A stretch of 64,000 nucleotides of DNA from Chloroflexota bacterium (GTDB lineage Bacteria; Chloroflexota; Anaerolineae; Anaerolineales; Villigracilaceae). Both the position numbers and the translations under genes were made by a program. Where the stretch lies: the NCBI GenBank assembly GCA_016213105.1, contig JACRBN010000005.1, positions 248,001-312,000 of the forward strand. The letters run 5' to 3'. The first letter of the stretch is position 1. Each line of letters opens with the position of its first letter. Of the stretch, positions 1-8,669 are shown in pieces. The notes under the pieces are model-generated. The model was given only the letters and a program-made list of their open reading frames with translations, did not search any database and was not told the origin of the DNA.

Positions 1-15
1 GAAAGGAATGGAACG

Positions 16-651
16 GTGGCAGATACACCCACTGCAAAATTGACATTTACTGATCGCCTGCGGGTGTGGTTCAAGTGGTTTTTGGACCCCGTGGGCAGTT
101 TTTTCAACCGGCTTGGCATGACGCCCATCATGATGACCATTCTCGGCCTGGCGGGCAATGCGGTCGGCGCATACTTCCTGGCGCGCGGGCAGATGACCCT
201 GGGCGGCTGGTTTGTGTTGTTGATGACCCCCATTGACGCATTGGATGGAACGATGGCGCGCCTGCGCGGCGAACCCAGCGATTGGGGCGCCTTCGTCGAC
301 TCGGTCAGCGACCGTTACTCGGAACTCATCATCCTGGGCGGCCTGCTGTTTCACTTCCTGGAAATCGGAAACGAGATGGGCGCCATGTTGACCTTCGCCG
401 CGGCGGCGGGATCCGTGCTGGTTTCCTACGTCAAGGCGCGGGCCGAATCCCTGCGCTTCGAGGCCAGGGGCGGCATTCTGACGCGTGTCGAACGGTACCT
501 GGTGCTGGCTCCGCTGCTGGTGGTCAATCAGCCGCTGTGGGCGGTTGGCATCATCGCTGTCCTGGCGAATATCACGGCGCTTCAACGTATTGCGCTCGTC
601 CGCCGCCAGGGACATGAACGCATGAAGCAGAATCGAGAGAGGAAGTCATGA
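16..651 (+). CDS. CDP-alcohol phosphatidyltransferase family protein
   Basis: This integral membrane enzyme of phospholipid synthesis transfers a phosphatidyl group from CDP-diacylglycerol to an alcohol acceptor. The family signature D-G-x2-A-R-x8-G-x3-D-x3-D is complete at about residues 76-99 (LDGTMARLRG, then GAFVDSVSDR). Several hydrophobic helices follow, and the length of 211 aa is normal for the PgsA / phosphatidylinositol-phosphate synthase group. The start is a GTG with a GAAAGGA ribosome site 10 bases upstream, at the window edge. The stop overlaps the lgt start (ATGA), so the two are probably co-translated. The acceptor (glycerol phosphate or inositol phosphate) cannot be told from sequence alone. 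Confidence 0.9.
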   Translation: MADTPTAKLTFTDRLRVWFKWFLDPVGSFFNRLGMTPIMMTILGLAGNAVGAYFLARGQMTLGGWFVLLMTPIDALDGTMARLRGEPSDWGAFVDSVSDRYSELIILGGLLFHFLEIGNEMGAMLTFAAAAGSVLVSYVKARAESLRFEARGGILTRVERYLVLAPLLVVNQPLWAVGIIAVLANITALQRIALVRRQGHERMKQNRERKS

Positions 652-1541
652 TCGACGGTTTTCAATTGGGGCCGTTGTATGTCCGCTTTTACGGCATCAT
701 CCTGATGTCGGGCGCGCTGGTCGGGGGCTGGCTGGCGACGCGCGAGGTCAAACGCCGTGGATATGATCCCGAGATCGTTTGGGACCTGTTGATTTATCTG
801 ATCATCGGCGGCGTGATCGGGGCGCGCCTGTGGCACGTGTTCACCCCTTCGCCCAGCGCGCTAGTGTACGATCCCATCCTGGACAAAATGGTCAACCCGT
901 ATTTTGCGGGCGGCACCGTCCGCTTCCTGGACATTCTTTCGATCTGGAAGGGCGGCCTGGGCATTCCGGGCGCGGTGATCGGCGGCGCGATTGCGCTCTA
1001 TATCTACTCCCGCCAGAACAAACTGGATTTTCTCGAATGGGCCGACATCGCCGCCCCCAGCCTGGCATTGGGACAGGCCGTTGGCCGCTTCGGCAACTTC
1101 TTCAACCAGGAGTTGTACGGCGCGCCGACCAACCTGCCGTGGAAGCTGTTTGTCGATCCGCAGCACCGCCTGCCCGGGTTCGCGAGCGTGGAATATTACC
1201 ATCCGTTGTTCGCGTATGAGGCCCTGCTCAATTTCGCCAACATGCTGCTGTTGATGTGGGTCACGCGCGAATATGCAGGCCGCACCAAAAAAGGCGACAT
1301 TCTGTTGATCTATCTGGTCTTCTATCCGCTGGTGCGTTTCTCGCTCGATTTCCTGCGCCTGGATGCCTCTATGGTGGGCGGGATCAACATCAACCAGACC
1401 ATCATGGGCGTGATCGCCCTGCTGGCCCTCGGGACTCTGATCTGGCGTCATCGCCCGGGCGCGCCCGAATCTGCTGCGGAGGTGTCGCCCGCCGCGACGT
1501 CCGCGCCAGTCGAGGGCGACTCCGCTGAAGAGGTGGAATGA
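648..1541 (+). CDS. lgt: Prolipoprotein diacylglyceryl transferase
   Basis: Lgt transfers a diacylglyceryl group from phosphatidylglycerol to the lipobox cysteine of prolipoproteins, the first step of lipoprotein maturation at the cytoplasmic membrane. The Lgt signature G-R-F-G-N-F-x-N-x-E is visible around residues 145-155 (GQAVGRFGNFFNQELYG), and about seven hydrophobic segments span the protein. The 297 aa length is typical, with an extra Ala/Pro/Glu-rich C-terminal tail of about 30 residues. The gene overlaps the phosphatidyltransferase by four bases, which fits an enzyme that consumes phosphatidylglycerol. Several predicted substrates (LSAC or LSGC lipoproteins) are encoded in this window. 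Confidence 0.95.
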   Translation: MIDGFQLGPLYVRFYGIILMSGALVGGWLATREVKRRGYDPEIVWDLLIYLIIGGVIGARLWHVFTPSPSALVYDPILDKMVNPYFAGGTVRFLDILSIWKGGLGIPGAVIGGAIALYIYSRQNKLDFLEWADIAAPSLALGQAVGRFGNFFNQELYGAPTNLPWKLFVDPQHRLPGFASVEYYHPLFAYEALLNFANMLLLMWVTREYAGRTKKGDILLIYLVFYPLVRFSLDFLRLDASMVGGININQTIMGVIALLALGTLIWRHRPGAPESAAEVSPAATSAPVEGDSAEEVE

Positions 1542-1656
1542 CCCGCCGTGAAGAAGCCTTCCAAAAAGACCCGCGGGGAATAAGATCCTCCCGGCCGTGT
1601 GATCGCATTTGCGCCGCCCCCAATATCGCGGATTTGGCAAGAGGACTGTTGTCTCA

Positions 1657-1685
1657 TTGACAGGTTTCGGGCCTGCCTATATTCT
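1657..1685 (+). promoter_or_regulatory. Candidate sigma-70-type promoter, near-leaderless
   Basis: TTGACA at 1657-1662 is followed after 17 bases by TATTCT at 1680-1685 (an alternative TATATT lies at 1678 with 15-base spacing). The ATG of the ABC transporter gene at 1695 is only nine bases beyond the -10 box and has no clear Shine-Dalgarno sequence, so the transcript may carry almost no leader. Confidence 0.5.
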
Positions 1686-1694
1686 GGATAAATC

Positions 1695-2630
1695 ATGATA
1701 GAGACCAATGACCTTAGCAAACAGTTCCATAATTTCTGGGCAGTCGAGGGCGTGACCGTCAAGGTGGAGCCTGGAAATATCCTGGCTCTGCTGGGTCAGA
1801 ATGGCGCAGGCAAAACCACCACGGTGCGCATGTTGACCTCCCTCTTGAAGCCGACGCGCGGGTGGGCGCGGGTGGCGGGCTACGACGTGGCCACCCACGG
1901 CAACGAGGTGCGCGCCTCCGTGGGCGTGTTGACGGAACAACACGGCCTGTACACGCGCATGAACGCCTACGAGTATCTTGAATTCTTTGGACAGGTCTAT
2001 TCGCTCACCCCGCAGGCTCGCAAGGTGCGCAGCGATTACCTGCTCGAATACTTCGGGCTGGCCGAAGCGGCCAAACGGCGCATCGGGGAATACTCCAAGG
2101 GCATGCGCCAGAAGCTGGCGCTTGCGCGCGCGCTGATGCACGAGCCGCCCATCCTGTTGCTGGACGAGCCGACCTCGGCCATGGATCCCGAGTCGGCGCG
2201 GCTGGTGCGCGATGAGATCGCGCGGCTGAAATCCTCGCGGCGGTCCATCGTCATGTGTACGCACAACCTGGTCGAAGCCGAAGCTCTGGCCGACACCGTG
2301 GCCATCATCTATCGCGGACGCATCCTGATGCAGGGTACGCTCGATGAGTTGAAACAGAATATCCTGGGGCCTGTCGAATACGAGGCGCGGCTGGCCGAAG
2401 CCTGGTCGCCGAATGGCCTAAACCTGCCCGCAGGGGTGACCATGCAGCAGGTGGACGGAACCCGCCTGCGTTTCCAGGTGCAGCAGCCGCGGGACGCGAA
2501 TCCGCTGCTCGTGGGGGTGCTGGCCGAGGGGCGCGCGCCCGTCCTCGTCTTCCAGGAGGTCCCGAGAACGCTTGAGCAGGCTTATCTCAAGGTCATGACC
2601 GATGCACAGGAGGGCGCACATGCTGGCTAA
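1695..2630 (+). CDS. ABC transporter ATP-binding protein (ABC-2 type)
   Basis: This cytoplasmic ATPase subunit belongs to an ABC-2 type (drug, Na+ or polysaccharide exporter-like) transporter. Walker A GQNGAGKTTT is near residue 35, the signature YSKGMRQKLALARAL near 133, Walker B ILLLDEPTSAMDP near 155, and the switch histidine (CTHNLVEAE) near 192. The last 90 residues are a typical extra domain of this subfamily. The stop lies inside the start of the permease gene (11-base overlap), so the two form one transporter. The substrate is unknown. No ribosome site is obvious before the ATG; see the promoter entry. Confidence 0.9.
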   Translation: MIETNDLSKQFHNFWAVEGVTVKVEPGNILALLGQNGAGKTTTVRMLTSLLKPTRGWARVAGYDVATHGNEVRASVGVLTEQHGLYTRMNAYEYLEFFGQVYSLTPQARKVRSDYLLEYFGLAEAAKRRIGEYSKGMRQKLALARALMHEPPILLLDEPTSAMDPESARLVRDEIARLKSSRRSIVMCTHNLVEAEALADTVAIIYRGRILMQGTLDELKQNILGPVEYEARLAEAWSPNGLNLPAGVTMQQVDGTRLRFQVQQPRDANPLLVGVLAEGRAPVLVFQEVPRTLEQAYLKVMTDAQEGAHAG

Positions 2631-4053
2631 ACTGACTCCCGTTCTGATCGTGGCGCGCCGCGAATTGAAGGATCAATTGCGCGACTGGCGCGTACTCTTC
2701 CCACTGCTGGTGCTGACGCTGGTCTTCCCCTTTCTGATGCTGATGATCGCCGGGGGGGTGGTCGATTTTGTTAACGAGTATGGCGCGGACCTGGTGATCG
2801 ACAGCCTGGTGCCCTTTTCGATCCTGCTGATCGGTTTCTTCCCGAATACCATCTCGCTGGTGGTGGCGCTGGAGACCTTCGTGGGCGAGAAGGAGCGCGG
2901 CACCATCGAGCCGCTGCTCAGCTCGCCGATGCAGGACTGGCAGATCTATCTTGGCAAACTGCTGGTGGGGGTCTTGACCCCGTTGATCGCCAGCTACCTG
3001 GCTATAACGCTGTACATGGTGATGGTCTCGCGCCTCGACTTGAACATGCCCCCGCCTGGCATCGTCGTCCAGCTTTACATCCTGACGGCGGGACACGCCA
3101 TCCTGATGGTGAGTGGCGCGATTGTGATCTCGGTCCAGTCCACTTCGGTGAAGGCCGCCAACCTGCTGGCCTCCTTCATCATCATCCCCGTGGCCTTCCT
3201 GGTGCAGGGAGAGAGTGTGCTGCTGTTCTGGGGCAGCGGCCGTATCTTGTGGCTGGCCCTGGTGGGCGTGATCGTCCTGTCCACGCTCTTCATCCGCATG
3301 GGCATCGCGCACTTCGAGCGCGAATATCTGCTGGGCCGCGAGATCGACACCCTCAACCTGCGCTGGATCTGGTCGACCTTTTGGACCTTCTTCCGCAGCG
3401 GCACGCGGCAGGATGGCAGTTGGCACCGCCGCGCGGTGCTGCCTGCCCTGCGGCGCCTGGTCATGCCTTCGCTGGTCATGCTGGCGCTCCTGCTGATGGG
3501 CGGCTGGATGGGATATGCCCAGGTGACCACCAGCGCCCCCGAGTTCATAGATGGGTCGGTCAGGAGCATCGATGACCTGCGTGAACAGGTTTCGGACATG
3601 CCTGTTGCGCAGGGCATGAACGGGGTCGAAATTTCGGCGCCCTTCATCTTCCTGAATAACGTCCGCGCGACCGCCGCCATGTTCCTGTTCGGAGCGGTGT
3701 CCTTCGGCGTGCTGGGCATCCTGTTCTACATGTTGAACGCGGGCCTGATCGGCGGCATCCTGAGCCTGTTCGCCTACGTGGGTGTTTCCCCCTGGCTGCT
3801 CTTTTCCACGGGTATCCTGCCGCATGGCATGTTCGAACTGCCCGCCCTGCTGTTGAGCGGCGCGGCGGTGCTGCACATGGCTGTGGCGCTGGTCACGCCG
3901 CAGACGGGCAAATCCATGGGCGAGGTGTTCATCTTCCTGATCGCCGACTGGGCCAAGGTCTTCATCGGCGTGATCGTGCCGCTGCTGCTGGTGGCCGCCG
4001 TGGTCGAGACCTACGTGACGCCCATCCTCCTTCGTAGCGCATTGAACTGGTGA
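2620..4053 (+). CDS. ABC-2 permease with SpoIIM-like C-terminal domain
   Basis: This is the membrane partner of the preceding ATPase. The N-terminal part (to about residue 260) looks like an ABC-2/NatB-type permease, with ELKDQLRDWR before the first helix and a VGEKERGTIEPLLSSP motif characteristic of these permeases. After a hydrophilic linker, the C-terminal part resembles SpoIIM/DUF95: FLNNVRATAAMFLFGAVSFG, then a GILPHGMFELPA segment, then a final helix. The start chosen is the ATG at 2620, directly after AGGAGGG; an in-frame ATG at 2602 lacks such a site. The permease and SpoIIM parts are encoded in one reading frame with no sign of a frameshift. Confidence 0.82.
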   Translation: MLAKLTPVLIVARRELKDQLRDWRVLFPLLVLTLVFPFLMLMIAGGVVDFVNEYGADLVIDSLVPFSILLIGFFPNTISLVVALETFVGEKERGTIEPLLSSPMQDWQIYLGKLLVGVLTPLIASYLAITLYMVMVSRLDLNMPPPGIVVQLYILTAGHAILMVSGAIVISVQSTSVKAANLLASFIIIPVAFLVQGESVLLFWGSGRILWLALVGVIVLSTLFIRMGIAHFEREYLLGREIDTLNLRWIWSTFWTFFRSGTRQDGSWHRRAVLPALRRLVMPSLVMLALLLMGGWMGYAQVTTSAPEFIDGSVRSIDDLREQVSDMPVAQGMNGVEISAPFIFLNNVRATAAMFLFGAVSFGVLGILFYMLNAGLIGGILSLFAYVGVSPWLLFSTGILPHGMFELPALLLSGAAVLHMAVALVTPQTGKSMGEVFIFLIADWAKVFIGVIVPLLLVAAVVETYVTPILLRSALNW

Positions 4054-4056
4054 GTC

Positions 4057-4812
4057 ATGGCTAAAGTCATCATCCTGGGTTCGTCCAACGCCATTCCCAC
4101 CAAGGAACACGAAAACACCCACATGGTGGTGATCGGCAAGGAACGCATGGTGCTGGTGGATTGTGTGGGGAATCCCATCCTGCGCCTGGAACAGGCTGGC
4201 CTGGATTTCAACGATCTGACAGACATCATCATCACGCACTTTCACCCCGACCACGTCTCGGGACTGCCGCTGCTGTTGATGGATATGTGGTTGATGGGAC
4301 GCAGGAAACCGATCGATATCTACGGCCTGCATTACACCCTCGATCGCGTGGAGGACCTGATGGGCTTCTACTCGTGGGCCGAGTGGCCCGATTTCTTCCC
4401 CGTGGCCTTTCACCGCCTGCCGCATTCCGAGAAATCCTACGTGCTGGATTGTCCCGATTTCAAGGTCACCGCCACGCCCGTCCGCCACCTAATCCCCACC
4501 ATCGGCCTGCGCTTTGACTTTCACCCGTCGAAGAAGAGCCTGGCCTATTCGTGCGACACCGAGCCTTGTGAGCATGTGGTGCACCTGGCGGAAGGGGCCG
4601 ACGTTCTGATCCACGAAGCGGCGGGCGAATTTGTGGGACATTCCTCCGCGGCCCAGGCGGCGGAAATCGCCACGCAGGCCGAGGTCGGCGCCCTGTACCT
4701 GATCCACTACCCAACGGGACGCTTTGCGCGCGGCAACCCGCTGGCCGAGGCCCGCGCGAAATTCCAGGGCCCGGTGACCCTGGCTGAGGATTTCGCCACG
4801 CTCGAATTCTAG
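4057..4812 (+). CDS. MBL-fold metallohydrolase (RNase Z-like)
   Basis: This is a metallo-beta-lactamase-fold hydrolase of 251 aa. The metal-binding motif THFHPDHVSG lies at about residues 61-70, a further conserved His is in TPVRHLIP (about 146), an Asp in YSCDTEP (about 168), and a late His in IHYPTG (about 220). This arrangement is like RNase Z / phosphodiesterase members, but no dedicated exosite arm is evident. It starts three bases after the ABC permease stop, so it is probably the last gene of the same operon. The substrate is unknown. Confidence 0.82.
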   Translation: MAKVIILGSSNAIPTKEHENTHMVVIGKERMVLVDCVGNPILRLEQAGLDFNDLTDIIITHFHPDHVSGLPLLLMDMWLMGRRKPIDIYGLHYTLDRVEDLMGFYSWAEWPDFFPVAFHRLPHSEKSYVLDCPDFKVTATPVRHLIPTIGLRFDFHPSKKSLAYSCDTEPCEHVVHLAEGADVLIHEAAGEFVGHSSAAQAAEIATQAEVGALYLIHYPTGRFARGNPLAEARAKFQGPVTLAEDFATLEF

Positions 4813-4866
4813 CGGGTCGGCCTGCGTCCTATCCTTACCCTGAAGCAGCTTCCTGTTTTCGCAAAA

Positions 4867-4894
4867 AAACTCTCTCCATTTGCGGAGAGAGTTT
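4867..4894 (-). terminator. Rho-independent terminator of the HNH gene
   Basis: An 11-bp perfect stem (AAACTCTCTCC / GGAGAGAGTTT) with a 6-base loop. On the minus strand it is followed by a run of T, just past the HNH stop at 4897. Confidence 0.85.
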
Positions 4895-4896
4895 CG

Positions 4897-5400
4897 TTAC
4901 CAACCCATGATGTAGGGTTCCCATTCACTGTAATCGTCCAGGTGGCGCCCGTAGAGGTAGGCGGCGCTGGCGGGAGGTTCCTTCGGCGGGCGGGGCAGGG
5001 ACATGTGCGCCTCATCCAGCTTGCGTCCGCCCTTGCGGTGATTGCAGCTCGGACAGGCTGCCACCACGTTTGTCCAGGTATGTTCGCCGCCCAGGTGACG
5101 CGGCATGACATGATCCACCGTCAGCCCGACATCCCGCCGACCGCAGTACTGGCAGGTATAATTGTCGCGACGGAAGACTTCGCGTCGAGTCAATTTCACG
5201 TGTGGCCTGGGACGATGCACCTGCATTTCCAGGCGGATCACAGACGGGCGTGGCAATAATCTCGTCACCGTGCGAATGTGACCACGGCCATTGACAACCA
5301 TATCGGCTTTGCCCGAGAGGATCAGGCCGACGGCGCGTCGTGTGGTACACACGTTGATCGGCTCGAAATTGGCATTGAGTACCAAAACTGCCTCGTTCAT
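4897..5400 (-). CDS. HNH endonuclease
   Basis: A 167-residue HNH protein. The N-terminus begins MNEAVLVLNANFEPINVC, typical of the stand-alone HNH family common in many bacterial phyla. The nuclease core is CQYCGRR, then LTVDHVMPRHLGGEHTW, then CPSCNHRKGG: two CxxC zinc knuckles around the D-H ... N-H catalytic residues. The open frame continues far upstream, but this part lies opposite the divergent epimerase gene and has no family similarity, so the ATG at 5400 is preferred. A consensus-like promoter and a terminator bracket the gene. The cellular role of this family is not established. Confidence 0.88.
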   Translation of the reverse strand: MNEAVLVLNANFEPINVCTTRRAVGLILSGKADMVVNGRGHIRTVTRLLPRPSVIRLEMQVHRPRPHVKLTRREVFRRDNYTCQYCGRRDVGLTVDHVMPRHLGGEHTWTNVVAACPSCNHRKGGRKLDEAHMSLPRPPKEPPASAAYLYGRHLDDYSEWEPYIMGW

Positions 5401-5421
5401 GAGAGCCTCACAATCGCCACG

Positions 5422-5448
5422 ATTATACTGCTTTTCGCATCGATGCAA
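5422..5448 (-). promoter_or_regulatory. Candidate promoter of the HNH gene
   Basis: On the minus strand, TTGCAT (5448-5443) is followed by a perfect TATAAT (5427-5422) with a 15-base spacer, 22 bases before the ATG at 5400. The spacing is short, so the -35 assignment is uncertain. The same 75-base gap must also serve the divergent epimerase gene. Confidence 0.5.
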
Positions 5449-5475
5449 GCTGAAAGGCAGCCAGGAGCAAATGGT

Positions 5476-6378
5476 ATGAAAGTCCTGATTACAGGCGGCG
5501 CGGGTTTTCTCGGCGCCGCCCTCACGAACTCCCTGCTGAAGGATGGACACCAGGTATGGCTGCTCAGCCGCAATCCCAGCGGCGCGCGCATCCCGACCGG
5601 TGCACAGGCCGCGGCCTGGGATGGACGCACGGCGGCGGGCTGGGGCGGCCTCGTCAACGAAATGGATGCCATCGTCAACCTGGCGGGAAAATCGCTTGCG
5701 AGCTGGCCGTGGACGCGGGCCGTCAAACAGGAATTTTGGGAGTCGCGCACGAATGCGGGGCGGGCCGTGGTGGAGGCGGTTTCCCAGGCGGCTCGGCGGC
5801 CGAAGGTGCTCATCCAATCCTCGGGGATCAATCATTACGGCCTGGACGGTTCCATGGCGGACGAAGATACGCCGCCCGCCGCCGACTTCCTGGCGCGCCT
5901 GACCGTGGCCTGGGAGGATTCCACCCAGCCGGTCGAGGCGCTGGGCGTGCGCAGGGTCATCATCCGCACAGCCGTGGTGCTGGGACGGGACGGCGGCCTG
6001 CTCGGGCTGATGGCGCTGCCCGTCAATCTGTTCGCGGGCGGACCGATCGGCGGCGGCAAACAGGCCGTGCCGTGGATCCACGTGGCAGACGAGGTGGGCG
6101 CGATCCGCTTTTTGATGGAGAACGAAGCCGCGCGCGGCCCGTTCAACCTGATCGCCCCCGAGGCCACCTCCAATGCCGATTTTTACCGCAAGCTGGCCAA
6201 AGCCCTGCATCGTCCCTATTGGTTCCCGACGCCCGCTTTTCTGCTGCGCCTGGTTCTGGGGGAGATGAGCAGCCTGGTGGTGGACGGTCGTTTTTCGCAG
6301 CCCAAACGGTTGACGGAGTTGGGATATCGCTTCCAGTTCGCGGGGCTGGAGGCGGCGCTGGCTGACCTCCTGCGTTGA
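5476..6378 (+). CDS. TIGR01777 (YfcH-like) NAD-dependent epimerase family protein
   Basis: This extended short-chain dehydrogenase/reductase has a Rossmann nucleotide site at its very N-terminus, MKVLITGGAGFLG. The family features AWDG, VNLAGKSL and a tyrosine in SSGINHYGLDG are in the expected order, and the C-terminus carries the DUF1731-type segment ending in VDGRFSQPKRLTELGYRF. The start at 5476 follows CCAGGAG, and the upstream in-frame extension has no family similarity. The length of 300 aa fits. The family's substrate is not known. The gene diverges from the HNH gene. Confidence 0.88.
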   Translation: MKVLITGGAGFLGAALTNSLLKDGHQVWLLSRNPSGARIPTGAQAAAWDGRTAAGWGGLVNEMDAIVNLAGKSLASWPWTRAVKQEFWESRTNAGRAVVEAVSQAARRPKVLIQSSGINHYGLDGSMADEDTPPAADFLARLTVAWEDSTQPVEALGVRRVIIRTAVVLGRDGGLLGLMALPVNLFAGGPIGGGKQAVPWIHVADEVGAIRFLMENEAARGPFNLIAPEATSNADFYRKLAKALHRPYWFPTPAFLLRLVLGEMSSLVVDGRFSQPKRLTELGYRFQFAGLEAALADLLR

Positions 6379-6418
6379 CGCAGGAACCCCACAGGGCGGG
6401 GCCGCGTCTTAACGGAGC

Positions 6419-6461
6419 GCGGACTTTAGTCCGCAATTCAGAGCAAACTAAGGTCTGCTCT
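6419..6461. repeat. Paired intergenic hairpins
   Basis: Two adjacent palindromes: GCGGAC-TTTA-GTCCGC (6419-6434), and GAGCA/TGCTC flanking a 10-base loop further on. They sit between the epimerase and lipoprotein genes and lack a T-run, so they resemble the other intergenic palindromes of this window more than a terminator. Confidence 0.45.
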
Positions 6462-6489
6462 CCGTATTTAAGATACCAAAGGAGATTCC

Positions 6490-7158
6490 ATGAAACGTAT
6501 GTTAATTCTGGTCATGCTGTTCCTGTCGGCCTGCGGCGCCCCGGCGCCTGCGCCGGCGGCGGCCAATGCTCAGGCAGGACCCACGGGCTTTATCGCCGAA
6601 TCCTATCCCACCGCCCAGGCGCAGTCGGTGTCGTCGAACCAGGCGGCCAGCGGCGTGCAGATGACCGTGGCGCGCGTCTGGCAGGACGGCAAACAACTCA
6701 ACGCGGATGTGTGCTTCAGCCTGCCCAGCGATTCGGACTGGTCGATCTGGAGCGCCAGCCTGCAATATGCGGATGCAATGATCGCCGAGTATGGTTCCAC
6801 CCTGCTCAGCCTGCAGCCCGCCGCCGATGGCGTCGCGGGCCAGCGCTGTGACACGCTCAACTTCTACGTCCCGCCCGACGCCGTGTTGACGGACGGAATC
6901 ATCATCATCGATGCCATCGCGGCCCTTCCGCGCGAGGGCGAGTATTGCAGCCTGTACATGCCCAAGATCCAGCAATCCCTGCAGGAGCGCGGCATGGCGG
7001 TCACGCTCGAATGTGTGGATGTGAATGGCATCCCCACCATGCAGATCACCAGCTTCCCGCCCGAGATGACGAAGGAACAGGTCGAGCAGCTCGTCTATAG
7101 CGACGAGTACTACACCATCAAAGGCCCGTGGAGTTTCAACTTCAGCCTGACCCAGTAA
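6490..7158 (+). CDS. Predicted lipoprotein of unknown function
   Basis: A 222-residue protein with a signal peptide and lipobox, MKRMLILVMLFLSAC, with the lipid-modified Cys at residue 16. An Ala/Pro/Gly linker follows. The rest has no recognised domain; it is acidic and contains two further cysteines at about residues 76 and 120. It starts after AAAGGAG (6479-6485) with normal spacing and is followed by a strong terminator, so it is probably a single-gene unit. It would be processed by Lgt. Confidence 0.75.
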   Translation: MKRMLILVMLFLSACGAPAPAPAAANAQAGPTGFIAESYPTAQAQSVSSNQAASGVQMTVARVWQDGKQLNADVCFSLPSDSDWSIWSASLQYADAMIAEYGSTLLSLQPAADGVAGQRCDTLNFYVPPDAVLTDGIIIIDAIAALPREGEYCSLYMPKIQQSLQERGMAVTLECVDVNGIPTMQITSFPPEMTKEQVEQLVYSDEYYTIKGPWSFNFSLTQ

Positions 7159-7165
7159 CGAAACG

Positions 7166-7192
7166 AAACCGCCATGAAAGTGGCGGTTTTTT
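7166..7192 (+). terminator. Rho-independent terminator after the lipoprotein gene
   Basis: AAACCGCCA / TGGCGGTTT stem (7166-7174 and 7181-7189) with a 6-base loop, followed by further T. It lies 8 bases past the stop at 7158. Confidence 0.85.
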
Positions 7193-7224
7193 GTAGTTCT
7201 ACGGTCGGACTGATCCCGGGAAAG

Positions 7225-7240
7225 AACCGTCCACGAATAA
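7225..7240 (+). repeat. Short repeat shared with 14373-14388
   Basis: AACCGTCCACGAATAA occurs here and, identical over 16 bases, at 14373-14388. Here it is followed by further copies of the CCACGAAT / CACGAA unit. Both copies lie in intergenic DNA. Confidence 0.5.
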
Positions 7241-7331
7241 GATCATCCACGAATGCACGAAGCGGGGACGGGCATTCTCACGAAGCCTTTGCGCGTTCAC
7301 CCCTCGCCCTGCCACCTCCCCTAATTACCAA

Positions 7332-7934
7332 TTACCCATCCCCCCCCCTAAACTTCTCCATCGTAACCTGACCTTCCTGGGCAATGCCTTCACGTTGGAA
7401 CACTTTGACCAGGGTCAGGAAGAGGATGCGGATGTCCAGCCAGAAATTCCAGTGATCCACGTACCACACGTCCAGCTTGAATTTGTCCGGCCAGGAGAGG
7501 GCATTGCGGCCGTGGACTTGCGCCCAGCCGGTCAGCCCGGGCGGCATATCGTGGCGGCGGGCCTGTTCGGCGGAGTAGAGCGGCAGGTATTCCATCAACA
7601 GCGGGCGCGGGCCGACCAGGCTCATCTCTCCGCGCAGGATGTTGAAGAGTTCGGGCAATTCGTCCAGCGAGGTGGAGCGCAGGAAGCGCCCAAAGCGGCC
7701 GAGCCGCTCGGCGTCCGGCAGCAGGCTCCCGTCCGGGCTGCGGTGGTCGGACATCGTCCGAAATTTGAGGATGTGGAACGGGCGTCCGCGGTAGCCCGGC
7801 CTTTGCTGGCGGAACAGGATCGGCGCCCCGAGCTTGGTCCGCACCAGCAGGGCCGTCAGTCCCAGGATGGGGGCGAGCACTGCCAGCGCCAGCGCCGCAG
7901 CCGTGAAGTCGAAGAGTCTCTTGATGACAGGCAT
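7332..7934 (-). CDS. Bacterial sugar transferase (undecaprenyl-phosphate sugar phosphotransferase type)
   Basis: A 200-residue protein of the WcaJ/EpsL-type catalytic family, which transfers a sugar-1-phosphate to undecaprenyl phosphate to begin a surface polysaccharide unit. The N-terminal KRLFDFTAAALALAV membrane segment is followed by the family motifs FRQQRPG, FHILKFRTM, RFLRSTSLDELPEL, SLVGPRPL and GLTGWAQVHGRN. It is the short form without the N-terminal multi-helix domain. The C-terminus runs into a C-rich homopolymer (about 7340-7348), where a sequencing slip could alter the last few residues. No other polysaccharide genes are adjacent. Confidence 0.92.
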   Translation of the reverse strand: MPVIKRLFDFTAAALALAVLAPILGLTALLVRTKLGAPILFRQQRPGYRGRPFHILKFRTMSDHRSPDGSLLPDAERLGRFGRFLRSTSLDELPELFNILRGEMSLVGPRPLLMEYLPLYSAEQARRHDMPPGLTGWAQVHGRNALSWPDKFKLDVWYVDHWNFWLDIRILFLTLVKVFQREGIAQEGQVTMEKFRGGDG

Positions 7935-7983
7935 GTGGGCATTCTACCAAACAATGTGGTATATTTTGATTAGGAGCTGACCT

Positions 7984-8661
7984 ATGAATGAGCGCATACT
8001 GATCATCGAAGACGACCAGGCGATCCTGAAGCTCTTGCAGCGCAGCCTGGCTTACGAAGGATACACCGTCGATACCGCCACGGACGGGCGCACAGGGCTG
8101 ATCCTGGCCCGCGATCATACCCCCGATCTGGTCATCCTGGATTGGATGCTGCCCGGGATGGACGGCCTGGAGGTCTGCCATCGTTTGCGCACAGGCGGAT
8201 CGCTGCCGATCCTGATGTTGACCGCCAAGGATACCGTGCAGGACCGCGTGCAGGGCCTGGATGCGGGCGCGGATGACTACCTGGTCAAGCCGTTCAACTT
8301 GGACGAATTGCTTGCGCGCGTGCGCGCCCTGCTGCGGCGCACCCAGCCCGAGCGCGTGCCCGTGCTCAAGTTTGCCGACCTGTCCCTGGATATGGGCTCG
8401 CGGCAGGCTTCGCGCGGCAGTCGTTTGGTCTCGCTGACCGCCAAGGAATATGAACTGCTCGAACTGTTCCTGCGGCATCCCAAGCAGGTGCTCACCCGCG
8501 AGGTCATCTTCGACCGCGTGTGGGGCTACGACTTCGGGGGCGAGAGCAACGTGCTCGAAGTCTACATCCGCTACCTGCGCCAGAAGCTGGAGGCTGAGAA
8601 CGAGATCCGGCTGATCCATACCGTGCGCGGTGTGGGTTACGTAATGCGCGAGAACCCTTAA
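7984..8661 (+). CDS. OmpR-family response regulator
   Basis: A two-component response regulator of 225 aa. The receiver domain spans residues 1-115, with acidic residues D10 and D11, phosphoacceptor D53 ([13 protein letters not shown]), T81 (MLTAKD) and K103 (LVKPF). A winged-helix Trans_reg_C domain fills residues 125-225. It starts after TAGGAGCTGACCT and diverges from the sugar transferase gene. The cognate histidine kinase follows, separated by a compact hairpin at 8670-8695. Confidence 0.95.
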   Translation: MNERILIIEDDQAILKLLQRSLAYEGYTVDTATDGRTGLILARDHTPDLVILDWMLPGMDGLEVCHRLRTGGSLPILMLTAKDTVQDRVQGLDAGADDYLVKPFNLDELLARVRALLRRTQPERVPVLKFADLSLDMGSRQASRGSRLVSLTAKEYELLELFLRHPKQVLTREVIFDRVWGYDFGGESNVLEVYIRYLRQKLEAENEIRLIHTVRGVGYVMRENP

Positions 8662-8669
8662 AGCAACCA

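Noticed and set aside
2593-4488. A 631-codon minus-strand frame rich in His and Gln
   Set aside because: Shadow of the ABC permease and MBL genes; the composition is typical of antisense translation.
4897-6210. A 437-codon minus-strand frame extending the HNH protein to 6210
   Set aside because: The extra 270 residues lie opposite the epimerase gene and have no coherent domain; the HNH family start, promoter and terminator all fit 4897-5400.
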